Below are positions 49,858 to 58,100 of a DNA stretch of 64,000 nucleotides, one piece after another. Source of the DNA: Microbaculum marinisediminis (GTDB lineage Bacteria > Pseudomonadota > Alphaproteobacteria > Rhizobiales > Tepidamorphaceae); the NCBI RefSeq assembly GCF_025397915.1, contig NZ_JALIDZ010000009.1, positions 156,810 to 220,809 on the forward strand, written 5' to 3'. The notes under the pieces were generated by a model that was given only the letters and a program-made list of their open reading frames with translations, was not told where the DNA came from and ran no database searches. Every line of letters starts with the position of its first letter. Positions within the stretch are counted from its first letter, which is position 1. Made by a program: the position numbers and the translations under genes.

Positions 49858-52791
49858 ATGGCTGAACTGATGCGGCCCGGGCTGACGCGGCGCCTGGCGC
49901 GGGGCATCCAGGGCGATGTGCTCACCGACGCGTTTTCACGCGGCCGCTATGCGACAGATGCCTCCATTTATCAGATCATGCCATCCGCGGTCGTCGTGCC
50001 GCGCGGTATCGACGACATCGTCGCTGCGATGGACGCGGCGCGCGAGGAAGGCGTTCCGATCACCATGCGCGGCGGCGGCACATCGCAATGCGGCCAGACC
50101 GTCAATTCCGGCATCGTCGTCGACACATCCAGGCACCTGAACCAGATCCGCGAACTCGATGTCACGGGCCGGCGCGCCTTGGTCGATCCGGGCATCGTAC
50201 TCGACGATCTCAACCGGTTGTTGAAGCCGCACGGGCTTTGGTTTCCAGTCGACGTATCGACCGCTTCACGCGCCACCATCGGCGGGATGGCGGGAAACAA
50301 CTCCTGCGGCGCCCGGTCGCTGCGGTACGGCACCATGCGCGACAATGTCGTCGCCATAGACGCCGTGCTCGCCGACGGAACCAGGGCGCGCTTCGGCGAG
50401 ATCGAGCAACGCGGCGCCAACGAACCACCGCGTGATCTGGTTGCCGATCTCCTCTCGCTCGGTCGACGCGAGGCCGACGAAATCGCCGCCGTCTTCCCGA
50501 AGGTGCAGCGGCGCGTCGGCGGCTACAACATCGATGCGCTGACCCCGGACGCAGCACCGCAAAACCTCGCCCATCTGCTGGTCGGATCTGAGGGAACGCT
50601 GGCGGTCTCGACGGCGATCGAGATCAAGTTGTCGCCGCTGCCCCCGGCGCAAAAGGCACTCGGGGTCTGCCACTTCCCGACCTTCCGGCAGGCGATGGAG
50701 GCGTCGCAGCATCTGGTCCGCCTCGATCCGACCTCGGTCGAGCTGGTCGACTCGACGATGATCGGGCTGGCTCGCGATATTGCCATGTTCCGGCCGACGC
50801 TCGAGGCGTTCGTGCGTGGCGATCCGGCGGCGCTGCTCCTCGTCGAATTCGCCGACAGTCCTGATGAGAACGAGCAGAGCATGCGGGCGCTTCAGGACAC
50901 GATGGCCGATCTGGGCTACGGCTTCGGCCGTGGCGGCCGGCAGGAGGGCGGCGTCGTCGAGGTCACCGATCCGAAGCTGCAAGGCGCGATCGCCGCCCTG
51001 CGGGCCGCCGGCCTCAACATCATGATGTCGATGCGCGAGGAAGGTAAGCCGGTCTCCTTCGTCGAGGATTGCGCGGTGCCGCTGGAGCATCTAGCCGATT
51101 ACACCGACCGGCTGACCGCGATCTTCGAGCAGCACGGCACGCGCGGCACATGGTACGCGCACGCATCCGTCGGCTGCCTGCACGTTCGCCCGGTGCTCAA
51201 CGTGAAGCTGGAAAAGGATGCCGCGGCGATGCGCGAAATCGCCGAGCAGGCCTTCAGCCTGGTGCGCGAGTACAAGGGCTCCCATTCCGGCGAACACGGC
51301 GACGGTATCTCGCGATCCGAGTTCCACACCGTGATGTTCGGCGAACGGCTGGTCGACGCCTTCGGGGTCGTCAAGACGCGCTTCGATCCGGGTGATCTCC
51401 TCAACCCCGGCAAGATCGTCAATGCTCCGCGCATGAACGACCGCACCCTGTTCCGCTATCCCCCCGGATACGCGGTTGAGGACTTCAGCCCCGCGCTGGA
51501 CTGGTCGGCCTGGCCAGGCGCCGCGGGCGGATTCCAGGGTGCAGTCGAGATCTGCAATAACAACGGCGCCTGCCGGTCTCACGCGGGCAATGTCATGTGC
51601 CCGAGCTACCGCGTCACCCGCAACGAACGCGATGTCACGCGCGGCCGCGCCAACACCCTGCGGCTCGCGCTCAGCGGCCAGCTCGGCCCGGGCGCCCTCA
51701 CCTCTAACGCCATGATGGAGACGCTCAAGCTCTGTGTCTCATGCAAGGCGTGCCGCCGCGAATGCCCGACCGGTGTCGACATGGCGCGGATGAAGATCGA
51801 GGTACTCCACCAGCGGCGCAAGACGCACGGTCTGTCGCTGCAGGACCGGCTGATCGCCAACCTGCCGCGATACGCGCCGATGGCCGCGCGGGTCAGCGGT
51901 CTTTTGGGCCTGCGCGATACGGTGCCGGGCGCCGCCGCGCTTTCCGAGCGCCTAACCGGGTTCTCGCGCCATCGCTCGCTACCGAGATTTCGCCCAGACC
52001 ATTTCCGGGATGCGGAAGGCGACCGCAGCGGAGGGGCGAACGATGCGCCGCATGTCGTCCTGTTCGCCGATACGTTCGGCCGCTGGTTCGATCCCGAAAC
52101 GCTGCGGGCGGGCGTGGCGGTGCTGTCCGCCGGCGGCTGTCGGGTCGAGACCGCGCGGCCGGCAGGTGGCGGACGTCCGCTGTGCTGCGGGCGCACCTAT
52201 CTCGCCGCCGGGATGGTCGACGAGGCGCGCAACGAGGCGCGCCGCACCATCGACGCGCTGTTACCGCATGTCGAGGCGGGCCGCCCTATCGTCGGGCTCG
52301 AACCATCCTGCCTGCTGACCATGCGCGACGAATTTCCCGCGTTGCTGTCGGGCAGCGAATCCGCGGCGCTCGCCGAGGCCGCCGTCCTGTTCGAGGAGTT
52401 CGTGGCGACATCGGCGAAGGCCGGCGACATCTCCCTGCCGCTTGCGCCCCGTCCCGGCAAGGCACTTTTGCATGGACACTGCCACCAGAAGTCGTTCGGT
52501 GCGATGGGCGCGGTCGAGAGTACCCTGCGGCTGGTGCCGGAGCTTGAGGTCGAGACGGTCGAATCGAGCTGCTGCGGCATGGCCGGCGCATTCGGCTACA
52601 ACGCAGAGACGATTGACGTTTCGCTTGCCATGGGGGAACTCTCGCTGCTTCCCGCCGTCCGCGATGCGGATCCCGATACGCTGATCGTGGCGGACGGAAC
52701 GTCCTGCCGGCACCAGATCGCCGATGGCGCGGACCGACGCGCCCGCCACGTCGCCGAGATCCTGGCCGGGGCCCTGATGGAGACCGCCTAG
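49858..52791 (+). CDS. FAD-linked oxidase / Fe-S 2-hydroxy-acid dehydrogenase (D-lactate/glycolate type)
   Basis: 977 aa fusion of three parts. First, a PCMH-type FAD domain (about 1-530, with GGGTSQCGQTVNSGIVVDTS, GNNSCGARSLRYG and SHSGEHGDGISRSEF). Second, a two-cluster ferredoxin domain near 560-650 (CNNNGACRSHAGNVMCPSY and CVSCKACRRECPTGVD). Third, CCG domains at the C-terminus (PLCCGRTYLAAG, HCHQKSFGA, SSCCGMAGAFGY). This layout matches YdiJ/D-2-hydroxyglutarate- and D-lactate-type dehydrogenases that feed electrons to quinones. ATG 49858 has GGGAGG 7 nt upstream. It could turn a 2-hydroxy acid imported by the adjacent TRAP into the oxo acid used by the aminotransferase (inference). Confidence 0.88.
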   Translation: MAELMRPGLTRRLARGIQGDVLTDAFSRGRYATDASIYQIMPSAVVVPRGIDDIVAAMDAAREEGVPITMRGGGTSQCGQTVNSGIVVDTSRHLNQIRELDVTGRRALVDPGIVLDDLNRLLKPHGLWFPVDVSTASRATIGGMAGNNSCGARSLRYGTMRDNVVAIDAVLADGTRARFGEIEQRGANEPPRDLVADLLSLGRREADEIAAVFPKVQRRVGGYNIDALTPDAAPQNLAHLLVGSEGTLAVSTAIEIKLSPLPPAQKALGVCHFPTFRQAMEASQHLVRLDPTSVELVDSTMIGLARDIAMFRPTLEAFVRGDPAALLLVEFADSPDENEQSMRALQDTMADLGYGFGRGGRQEGGVVEVTDPKLQGAIAALRAAGLNIMMSMREEGKPVSFVEDCAVPLEHLADYTDRLTAIFEQHGTRGTWYAHASVGCLHVRPVLNVKLEKDAAAMREIAEQAFSLVREYKGSHSGEHGDGISRSEFHTVMFGERLVDAFGVVKTRFDPGDLLNPGKIVNAPRMNDRTLFRYPPGYAVEDFSPALDWSAWPGAAGGFQGAVEICNNNGACRSHAGNVMCPSYRVTRNERDVTRGRANTLRLALSGQLGPGALTSNAMMETLKLCVSCKACRRECPTGVDMARMKIEVLHQRRKTHGLSLQDRLIANLPRYAPMAARVSGLLGLRDTVPGAAALSERLTGFSRHRSLPRFRPDHFRDAEGDRSGGANDAPHVVLFADTFGRWFDPETLRAGVAVLSAGGCRVETARPAGGGRPLCCGRTYLAAGMVDEARNEARRTIDALLPHVEAGRPIVGLEPSCLLTMRDEFPALLSGSESAALAEAAVLFEEFVATSAKAGDISLPLAPRPGKALLHGHCHQKSFGAMGAVESTLRLVPELEVETVESSCCGMAGAFGYNAETIDVSLAMGELSLLPAVRDADPDTLIVADGTSCRHQIADGADRRARHVAEILAGALMETA

Positions 52792-53492
52792 TGTTTGCCA
52801 ACGACCAGACCGAACCCCTGATCCGTCCCGCGCTCGCCGTCGAGCTCGTCGACCGGATACGCGCGCTGATCATGGAGGGCGAACTCCGCCCCGGCGACAA
52901 GGTGCCCGAAAAGGCACTGACGGTTCGGTTCGGCGTCTCGCGCACGCCGGTTCGCGAGGCCCTCAAGGTCCTTGCGTCGGAGGGCTACGTCCGGCTGATC
53001 CCCAACCGCGGCGCAGTCGTCGCTGAAGTGACGCTTGCCGAGATCGAGGAGGTTTTCCCCGTGATCGCAGCGCTCGAGGGCGCCGCAGGCGAACTCGCCG
53101 CACGGCATGCGACCGACAAGGAGATCGCTGCGATCCGCCGGCTGAACGACAAGATGCATGCGGCCTTCGAATCCGGCGACCGACCGGCCTATTTCGACCT
53201 CAACCAGGAAATCCATAGTGCGATTCTAGCCGCCGCCCGCAACCCGACACTCAGGCAGCAGCACCAGATGGTCGCCCACCGGGTGCGCCGCGCCCGCTAC
53301 CAGGCCAACCTGACGCCCGAACGATGGACGGAAGCCGTGCTGGAGCACGACAGCATCGTCGAGGCATTGGAGGCACGCAGCGCCGAACGCCTCGGCCGTC
53401 TGATGAAAACCCATCTTGAACACAAACTGAACGCGCTTCGCCGGGCAATAACGGCAGACGAGACCTTCTCTGGTGGCAATTGCCGAAGCTAA
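52791..53492 (+). CDS. GntR-family regulator (FadR/FCD subfamily), altered C-terminus
   Basis: 233 aa. The N-terminal winged helix-turn-helix (residues about 10-75, EKALTVRFGVSRTPVREALK) is followed by an FCD ligand domain with the usual metal-site histidines (HSAILAAARN, EHDSIVEAL, HLEHK). The GTG start at 52791 overlaps the dehydrogenase TAG stop. The last six to ten codons (after about 53465) are antisense to the truncated lipase gene, so the original end was probably replaced at a recombination junction. The conserved fold looks complete, so the protein may still work. Confidence 0.85.
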   Translation: MFANDQTEPLIRPALAVELVDRIRALIMEGELRPGDKVPEKALTVRFGVSRTPVREALKVLASEGYVRLIPNRGAVVAEVTLAEIEEVFPVIAALEGAAGELAARHATDKEIAAIRRLNDKMHAAFESGDRPAYFDLNQEIHSAILAAARNPTLRQQHQMVAHRVRRARYQANLTPERWTEAVLEHDSIVEALEARSAERLGRLMKTHLEHKLNALRRAITADETFSGGNCRS

Positions 53493-53835
53493 AGCCCCGC
53501 CCAAGCGAGTGACCGGTAGATGAAATCGTCTTTTCAGGATTTGCTTCTTCAACTGCTTTATAGAAATTGTATGCACCTAATACCTGATCGGGAGTTCCGC
53601 CTAACCAACTCGTAATAATAGATGTGAAAATAAGTTCGTCTGTGGCGTCAGTACCCCTATAGGGGATTACAATTTCGTTGCCTTTTTCGTAAGCTCTGGC
53701 AGAGAAATTCTGATCTACCACACCGAATTGTTCCATACCTCTGTTTATATTCCACCCATATAATTCAGTTGGAACAACGCCGTCATCTCTGTAAGCATCT
53801 AATGCCAGTGTCGCGTATTCTTCAGTGCTTGCCAT
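53475..53835 (-). pseudogene. Truncated and frameshifted lipase (class 3-like)
   Basis: The frame from 53835 encodes a lipase-like N-terminus (EYATLALDAYRDDG, GNEIVIPYRGTDATDE, and the nucleophile elbow STGHSLG). At about 53500 an extra G shifts the frame; the shifted frame continues correctly as LGGALASAIAT before the homology ends near 53475 against the GntR gene. The gene thus has both a frameshift and a lost 3' part (about 120 codons remain). Base composition is AT-richer than the surroundings. Similar N-termini occur in larger calcium-binding lipases. Confidence 0.7.
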
Positions 53836-53878
53836 CGTTTCATACCCACTTTCTTAGCGGCCTGGCTCCGGAGGCTTC

Positions 53879-54979
53879 TCAGCGGCAAATATATTCTTTG
53901 CCGTACAGATTTACCCCAATATTTCTTATTGTATTTGTTTCATTCTCAAAAAATGTTGTATTAGGCAGTTTATAACGCTTGTTATTAACAATTTTCTCAA
54001 ACTGATGCGGATATTCTTTTCCATTTAATAGTGATCTTCTTTGATATTCATAATATCCTTCATTTTTTAGACTTGGCTTTTCAAATATGAATGCGTTTTT
54101 TTCTTCATCTAATGACACTCTTTGAATTGGCCGCCTGTTCATATTGAGGGTTTCCAATCCTGATCGAATGGGCTCAACAGCCCCGGTGTGGCCAAGGTGA
54201 TCAAATCCTTTGATTTCTGACCACACCTCCTCACCGACGGCATATGAGTAAAACCCGACCCAAGCCGCTGGCCCGCGATAGCAAGATTCTTCGGATGGGG
54301 CCTTGCGCCCTTCCAGCCAAGGCACTTCGCGTTCGGGATTCTCAGGTACGGCTGATGGCGCGCCCTTCAATCTCCTGTATCGAATGCTATGGACTTGAAC
54401 ATCTGCCCCTTCACGGGTGACGTGCCCTTCCCAATACGCACGGATGAGCGAAGGGTCTTTCGCGTCATCCAGCCATAGGATCTTGGGCGGGATTGCACCG
54501 CGGAAAACCAAATACCTTTGGAGATCGACGTTCCGGACATCGTATGGGCTAGCGAAATCTTCCTTTTGAATAATTCCGTATAGATCCGATTTCGAACAAA
54601 GAGCCGGTCCGATAATGATCAGGCCGGCGCCGGAGGGAAGCCGCTTCGTCATAAGGCCACCGGTTTTTACGGTTGGATTGCCTCCGCCGACGAGCCCCCC
54701 AAACCGCGCCTTGGGGCGTGTTTCGTATCTTGCGACGCTCTTCAGCTCGTAGCGTTGCCCTTCCGCCGTCACGTCTGCGACTACTTCCGTGTAGTAGACG
54801 GAGGGCCACAGATAACCGACGAATTCCGCAAAGAGTCCGGTTGCGTAGAGGAAAGCTACAAGAACAATAGCGATCAAACCGGCAAAAGAACGCAGAACGA
54901 TCCGTACAATCCGGCTCCAGACCGCACCGCCTTTTGCAGGCTCGCCACCGCCCCAGGAGTTTCGACTGCCGGTGGTCAC
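53879..54979 (-). CDS. Membrane-anchored protein of unknown function
   Basis: 366 aa from GTG 54979. One N-terminal membrane helix (about residues 28-52, IVLRSFAGLIAIVLVAFLYA) is followed by a large hydrophilic, probably periplasmic, domain with two cysteines or more (CSKSDL, ESCYRGP). No family is recognised. The 3' half (53880-54150) is clearly AT-rich relative to the window, suggesting acquired DNA. It lies 43 bp upstream of the broken lipase on the same strand, so the two may once have been an operon, for example an exported enzyme with a membrane partner. That is speculation. Confidence 0.6.
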   Translation of the reverse strand: MTTGSRNSWGGGEPAKGGAVWSRIVRIVLRSFAGLIAIVLVAFLYATGLFAEFVGYLWPSVYYTEVVADVTAEGQRYELKSVARYETRPKARFGGLVGGGNPTVKTGGLMTKRLPSGAGLIIIGPALCSKSDLYGIIQKEDFASPYDVRNVDLQRYLVFRGAIPPKILWLDDAKDPSLIRAYWEGHVTREGADVQVHSIRYRRLKGAPSAVPENPEREVPWLEGRKAPSEESCYRGPAAWVGFYSYAVGEEVWSEIKGFDHLGHTGAVEPIRSGLETLNMNRRPIQRVSLDEEKNAFIFEKPSLKNEGYYEYQRRSLLNGKEYPHQFEKIVNNKRYKLPNTTFFENETNTIRNIGVNLYGKEYICR

Positions 54980-55170
54980 GGCATTGCCCTCACATGCTCA
55001 AGCGGATCTCCGCTAAAACGAGCAATGAAGCAGCTCGGTGACACGCTCTGGCCGCTTACAGACCTTTCAATGAGACGATTACTCCGACCCACCGTGCCTC
55101 CTCCGATGAGAGCCGCTATGCCATACGCCGTTGGGGAAGCTTGCACCACGCGCATTACGTGTGCAACCAA
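54976..55170 (-). CDS. Possible small protein coupled to the unknown membrane protein
   Basis: 64 aa from TTG 55170 (or about 59 aa from ATG 55155). It overlaps the GTG start of the next gene by 4 bp, a hint of coupling, but it has no recognised motif and no strong ribosome binding site. It may be the degraded 3' end of a longer gene. Confidence 0.28.
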   Translation of the reverse strand: MVAHVMRVVQASPTAYGIAALIGGGTVGRSNRLIERSVSGQSVSPSCFIARFSGDPLEHVRAMP

Positions 55171-55240
55171 TAATTGCTAACGATGTGTATAGTTGCAGCG
55201 CAGTGACGGAAACAGCCGATACGCCCCGGTTTTTATCGGC

Positions 55241-55870
55241 CTAGGCCGCTTCTCCGCCCTCGCCGCCGACCTTGCGCAGGACGTCCTTGTCCACCAGCCC
55301 GGCGACGATCGGGTGCACCAGCACCTTTTGCCCTTTGAACCGGGCGCGCGAAACCTCGGAAAGGATTCGCGTGGCGATCGGCTTCGTCGGCGCGATCACG
55401 TCGAGGAGCCATACGATTTCGCCGCTCGTCCAGTCGCCCGGCTTGAGCCGGACCGGAAACACGCCGGCCTTGATCTGCTCGCGGATAGAGACGTCGACGG
55501 CCTCGGAGACCCTGGCGGTCAGGACGGCGCCGGCAAGCTGTTTGGCCCCGGATTCCCTGGCGTTCGCTGTTGCCACGGCGAGCTGGTCGCGCATCAGGGG
55601 GGCGAGCACCATCCAGTCGAGATCCTGGAGCGCCATGTGCCGGTAACGCGGCATGGTCATCAGCAGGGCAACGACCTCGCCGAGGCGGGCGGTGAAGGCC
55701 GCTACCGCTTCACTGCGTTTTTCCGCAACTGCGGCGGCGTCCCCCGGAGCGCTGTCCGCGTCGGTTTCGGTGACGGGATCGGCTTCGAGGCCGGCATCGA
55801 GCGGCGGTGGCTTGTCGGCACCGTTCGAAGCGTTTGCGGACTCAGTCGTCCTGTTCGTCGACTCAGACAT
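55241..55870 (-). CDS. HlyC/RtxC-type toxin-activating lysine acyltransferase-like protein
   Basis: 209 aa. After an acidic, low-complexity N-terminus (1-55), residues 60-200 match the RTX-toxin acyltransferase family. LGEVVALLMTMPRYRHM aligns with the HlyC catalytic region and PGDWTSGEIVWLLDVIAP with the strongly conserved DWTSG motif (Asp146). Such enzymes attach fatty acyl groups from acyl-ACP to lysines of a protoxin. The HlyC His23 position appears to be Tyr76, with a histidine two residues later (His78), so activity is uncertain. No RTX toxin gene is next to it. Confidence 0.72.
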   Translation of the reverse strand: MSESTNRTTESANASNGADKPPPLDAGLEADPVTETDADSAPGDAAAVAEKRSEAVAAFTARLGEVVALLMTMPRYRHMALQDLDWMVLAPLMRDQLAVATANARESGAKQLAGAVLTARVSEAVDVSIREQIKAGVFPVRLKPGDWTSGEIVWLLDVIAPTKPIATRILSEVSRARFKGQKVLVHPIVAGLVDKDVLRKVGGEGGEAA

Positions 55871-56104
55871 TCAGCCTCCCGCACCCGCCGGTTCGAGGTT
55901 GATCCGCCGTGTTATCACGATCTGTCTAAACCAAAGATTGCATCCGCTTTTCTGCCTGTAAACACGCTTTAGTTGTATTGCGGCCCGGTCAACCAGAGCC
56001 GCTGAATTCTGATCGCAGGACGCTTCCCGCCGGCTCGCAGCCGGTGCCTGCCCGGAAGCCTCCGATGCTCCCCGACCGACGATGTAGATTTAGATCAGAC
56101 CGGC

Positions 56105-56178
56105 TGGCTGGGGCGCCAGGATTCGAACCTGGGATCGCGAGACCAAAACCCGCTGCCTTACCACTTGGCCACGCCCCA
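56105..56178 (-). tRNA. tRNA-Gln (anticodon TTG)
   Basis: On the minus strand, a 7 bp acceptor stem (TGGGGCG / CGCCCCA) is perfect, the anticodon loop reads TTTTGGT with anticodon TTG, the T arm carries GGTTCGAACC, and CCA is encoded. The length of 74 nt including CCA fits tRNA-Gln. Confidence 0.95.
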
Positions 56179-56381
56179 ATACCGGGAAGTTTGAGAACCA
56201 TCGGGACACATGTGACCCTCACATGCGACGCTTCGACGGCGCGAAGCACCTATATCGCCCCTTGCACCGCGCCCGCAAGCCACCGCAACCGGTGAATCAC
56301 GCCTTTCAACCTTGTCCCCGCCGCAATGATTGCCTAGGTGGCAGCACTGGATGCCGAAATCACGCCCTAACCGGAGCCTTC

Positions 56382-57293
56382 ATGAGCGACGACCTTCCCT
56401 TTGAACGCCATTTCGAGCCGCCGATCGGCGTGCCCGAGGCGGTCGCGCCGGGGGTGAGACGAATCGTGGCGCCGAATTCGTCGCCTTTCACCTTCCGCGG
56501 CACCAATACCTACATCGTCGGCACGGGCAACGTCGCGATCATCGACCCGGGACCGGACGATGCGGCCCACCGCGCCGCCATCGAACAGGCGATCGAAGGC
56601 GAGACGGTCGCCGCGGTCGTCGTCACCCATACCCATCGCGACCACTCGCCGCTTGCCCCGATCATGGCCACCGCGCACGGCGCGGGGACCTACGCCTTCG
56701 GCCGGCATCGGCCGGCACGGGCGCCGCATCCGGGAGAGGACCAGCGGCTCGACGCGTCGAACGACACCGACTTCACGCCCGACGTCGTGCTGCCGGACGG
56801 CGGCCGGGTGGTGACGGACGACTGGTCCTTGGTCGCGGTGCACACGCCCGGCCATACAGCCAATCACATCTGCCTGGAGCTGGAAGGTACCGGCACGCTG
56901 TTCTCGGGCGACCATGTCATGGCCTGGTCGACCTCGGTGGTCGCCCCTCCCGACGGCAACATGGCCGACTTCATGACCTCGCTCGACACGCTGGCGAACC
57001 GCCAGGACCGGCTCTACCTGCCCGGCCACGGCGGCGCGCTCAGGGAACCGCAGCGGTTCGTCCGGCTGCTGGGGCTGCACCGGCGCCAGCGGGAGACCGC
57101 CATTCTCAAGCGGCTGCGCGACGGCGTCGACACGATCCCGGAGATTGTGGAGCAGCTCTACAAGGGACTGGACCCGCGCCTGTTTACTGCCGCCGGCCTA
57201 TCGGTGCTCGCCCATATCGAGGATCTGATCGACCGCGACCTCGTGGCCTGCGACGGCGACCCGACCCTGTCCGCCTCCTTCCGGGCGCGATGA
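56382..57293 (+). CDS. Metallo-beta-lactamase-fold hydrolase (LACTB2-like)
   Basis: 303 aa. The zinc motif THTHRDHS places His83, His85, Asp87 and His88. Further ligands appear in VHTPGHTANH, FSGDHVMAW and LPGHGG. The C-terminal winged-helix-like domain (about 235-290) resembles that of LACTB2-type hydrolases, which include glyoxalase-II-like and nuclease members. ATG 56382 has GGAG about 6 nt upstream. The gene is convergent with the DUF1499 gene, leaving 6 bp. The substrate is unknown. Confidence 0.85.
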   Translation: MSDDLPFERHFEPPIGVPEAVAPGVRRIVAPNSSPFTFRGTNTYIVGTGNVAIIDPGPDDAAHRAAIEQAIEGETVAAVVVTHTHRDHSPLAPIMATAHGAGTYAFGRHRPARAPHPGEDQRLDASNDTDFTPDVVLPDGGRVVTDDWSLVAVHTPGHTANHICLELEGTGTLFSGDHVMAWSTSVVAPPDGNMADFMTSLDTLANRQDRLYLPGHGGALREPQRFVRLLGLHRRQRETAILKRLRDGVDTIPEIVEQLYKGLDPRLFTAAGLSVLAHIEDLIDRDLVACDGDPTLSASFRAR

Positions 57294-57299
57294 CCGGTT

Positions 57300-58091
57300 T
57301 CAGGACGCCGGCTCTGGTTCGACGGGTATCTCCATCCGGGCGGTCAGCCCGGTGAGGAAATCGTAGATGCGTGCCGCGTTCGCGCCGAAATCGTGGCGGC
57401 CGAACCGCGAAACCGACCGCATGTCGACGCGCGTCTCCTGCGGCCCGAGACGGGTCACCACGATCACCACGTCATCGCGGAAACCGAATATGAGCGTCGG
57501 CGCCACCGCCTCGATGCGGCCGGCCTCCTGAAGCCCGGGCGGGATGTCGTAGAGGATATCCCAGCCCCGGTCTTCCGCGAGGGTCCGGGCGGCCATATAG
57601 ACCTCGTTGGCCGAGTAGCCGAGGAACAGCGGCACGATCTCGGGATAGGCCTGCCGCTGGCGAACGGCGACCTCCTTGCCCGGATACTCGGTCGACAAGG
57701 CATCGGGAGGACGCACCCGCGCCGCCTGCCTGAGCTCGGGTGGGTCGAACCAGTCGGTGGTCACGTCGTTGATGGCCGGCAGGTAGACCAGGTGCGCCGT
57801 CAGCCACGCCGGCCAGGCAAGCACCAGCACCGCGCAGAAAACCCCGACAATCGCCTGCCGCGTGCCGTGAAATCCGCGTGTCCAGATGACGGTGAAGGCC
57901 CCGATCCCGAGTATCAGCGCGCACAGCGCCAGCGCCAGGGCGACGCCGAGCAGCACCATGCCGGCCTGCGTATCGAGGTCGGCGAAACGGTGCAGCAGCG
58001 TCGTCAGGACGGCGACGGGGACGGCGAAGATGCCCAGCCGGCGGCTCCAGCGCGCCTGCCGCGACCAGCGCTCGGGATATCGTGCCGGCAA
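57300..58091 (-). CDS. DUF1499-family protein with N-terminal membrane helices
   Basis: 263 aa from TTG 58091. About three hydrophobic segments lie in residues 17-110 and the C-terminal domain (about 125-255) has the DUF1499 pattern (TEYPGKEVAVRQRQAYPEI, GWDI, IEAVAPTLIFGFRDDVVI, VDMRSVSRFG). The function of the family is not established. It begins 9 bp after the acyl-CoA ligase stop codon and so is in the same transcription unit. Confidence 0.78.
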   Translation of the reverse strand: MPARYPERWSRQARWSRRLGIFAVPVAVLTTLLHRFADLDTQAGMVLLGVALALALCALILGIGAFTVIWTRGFHGTRQAIVGVFCAVLVLAWPAWLTAHLVYLPAINDVTTDWFDPPELRQAARVRPPDALSTEYPGKEVAVRQRQAYPEIVPLFLGYSANEVYMAARTLAEDRGWDILYDIPPGLQEAGRIEAVAPTLIFGFRDDVVIVVTRLGPQETRVDMRSVSRFGRHDFGANAARIYDFLTGLTARMEIPVEPEPAS

Positions 58092-58100
58092 TCGTCCCGC

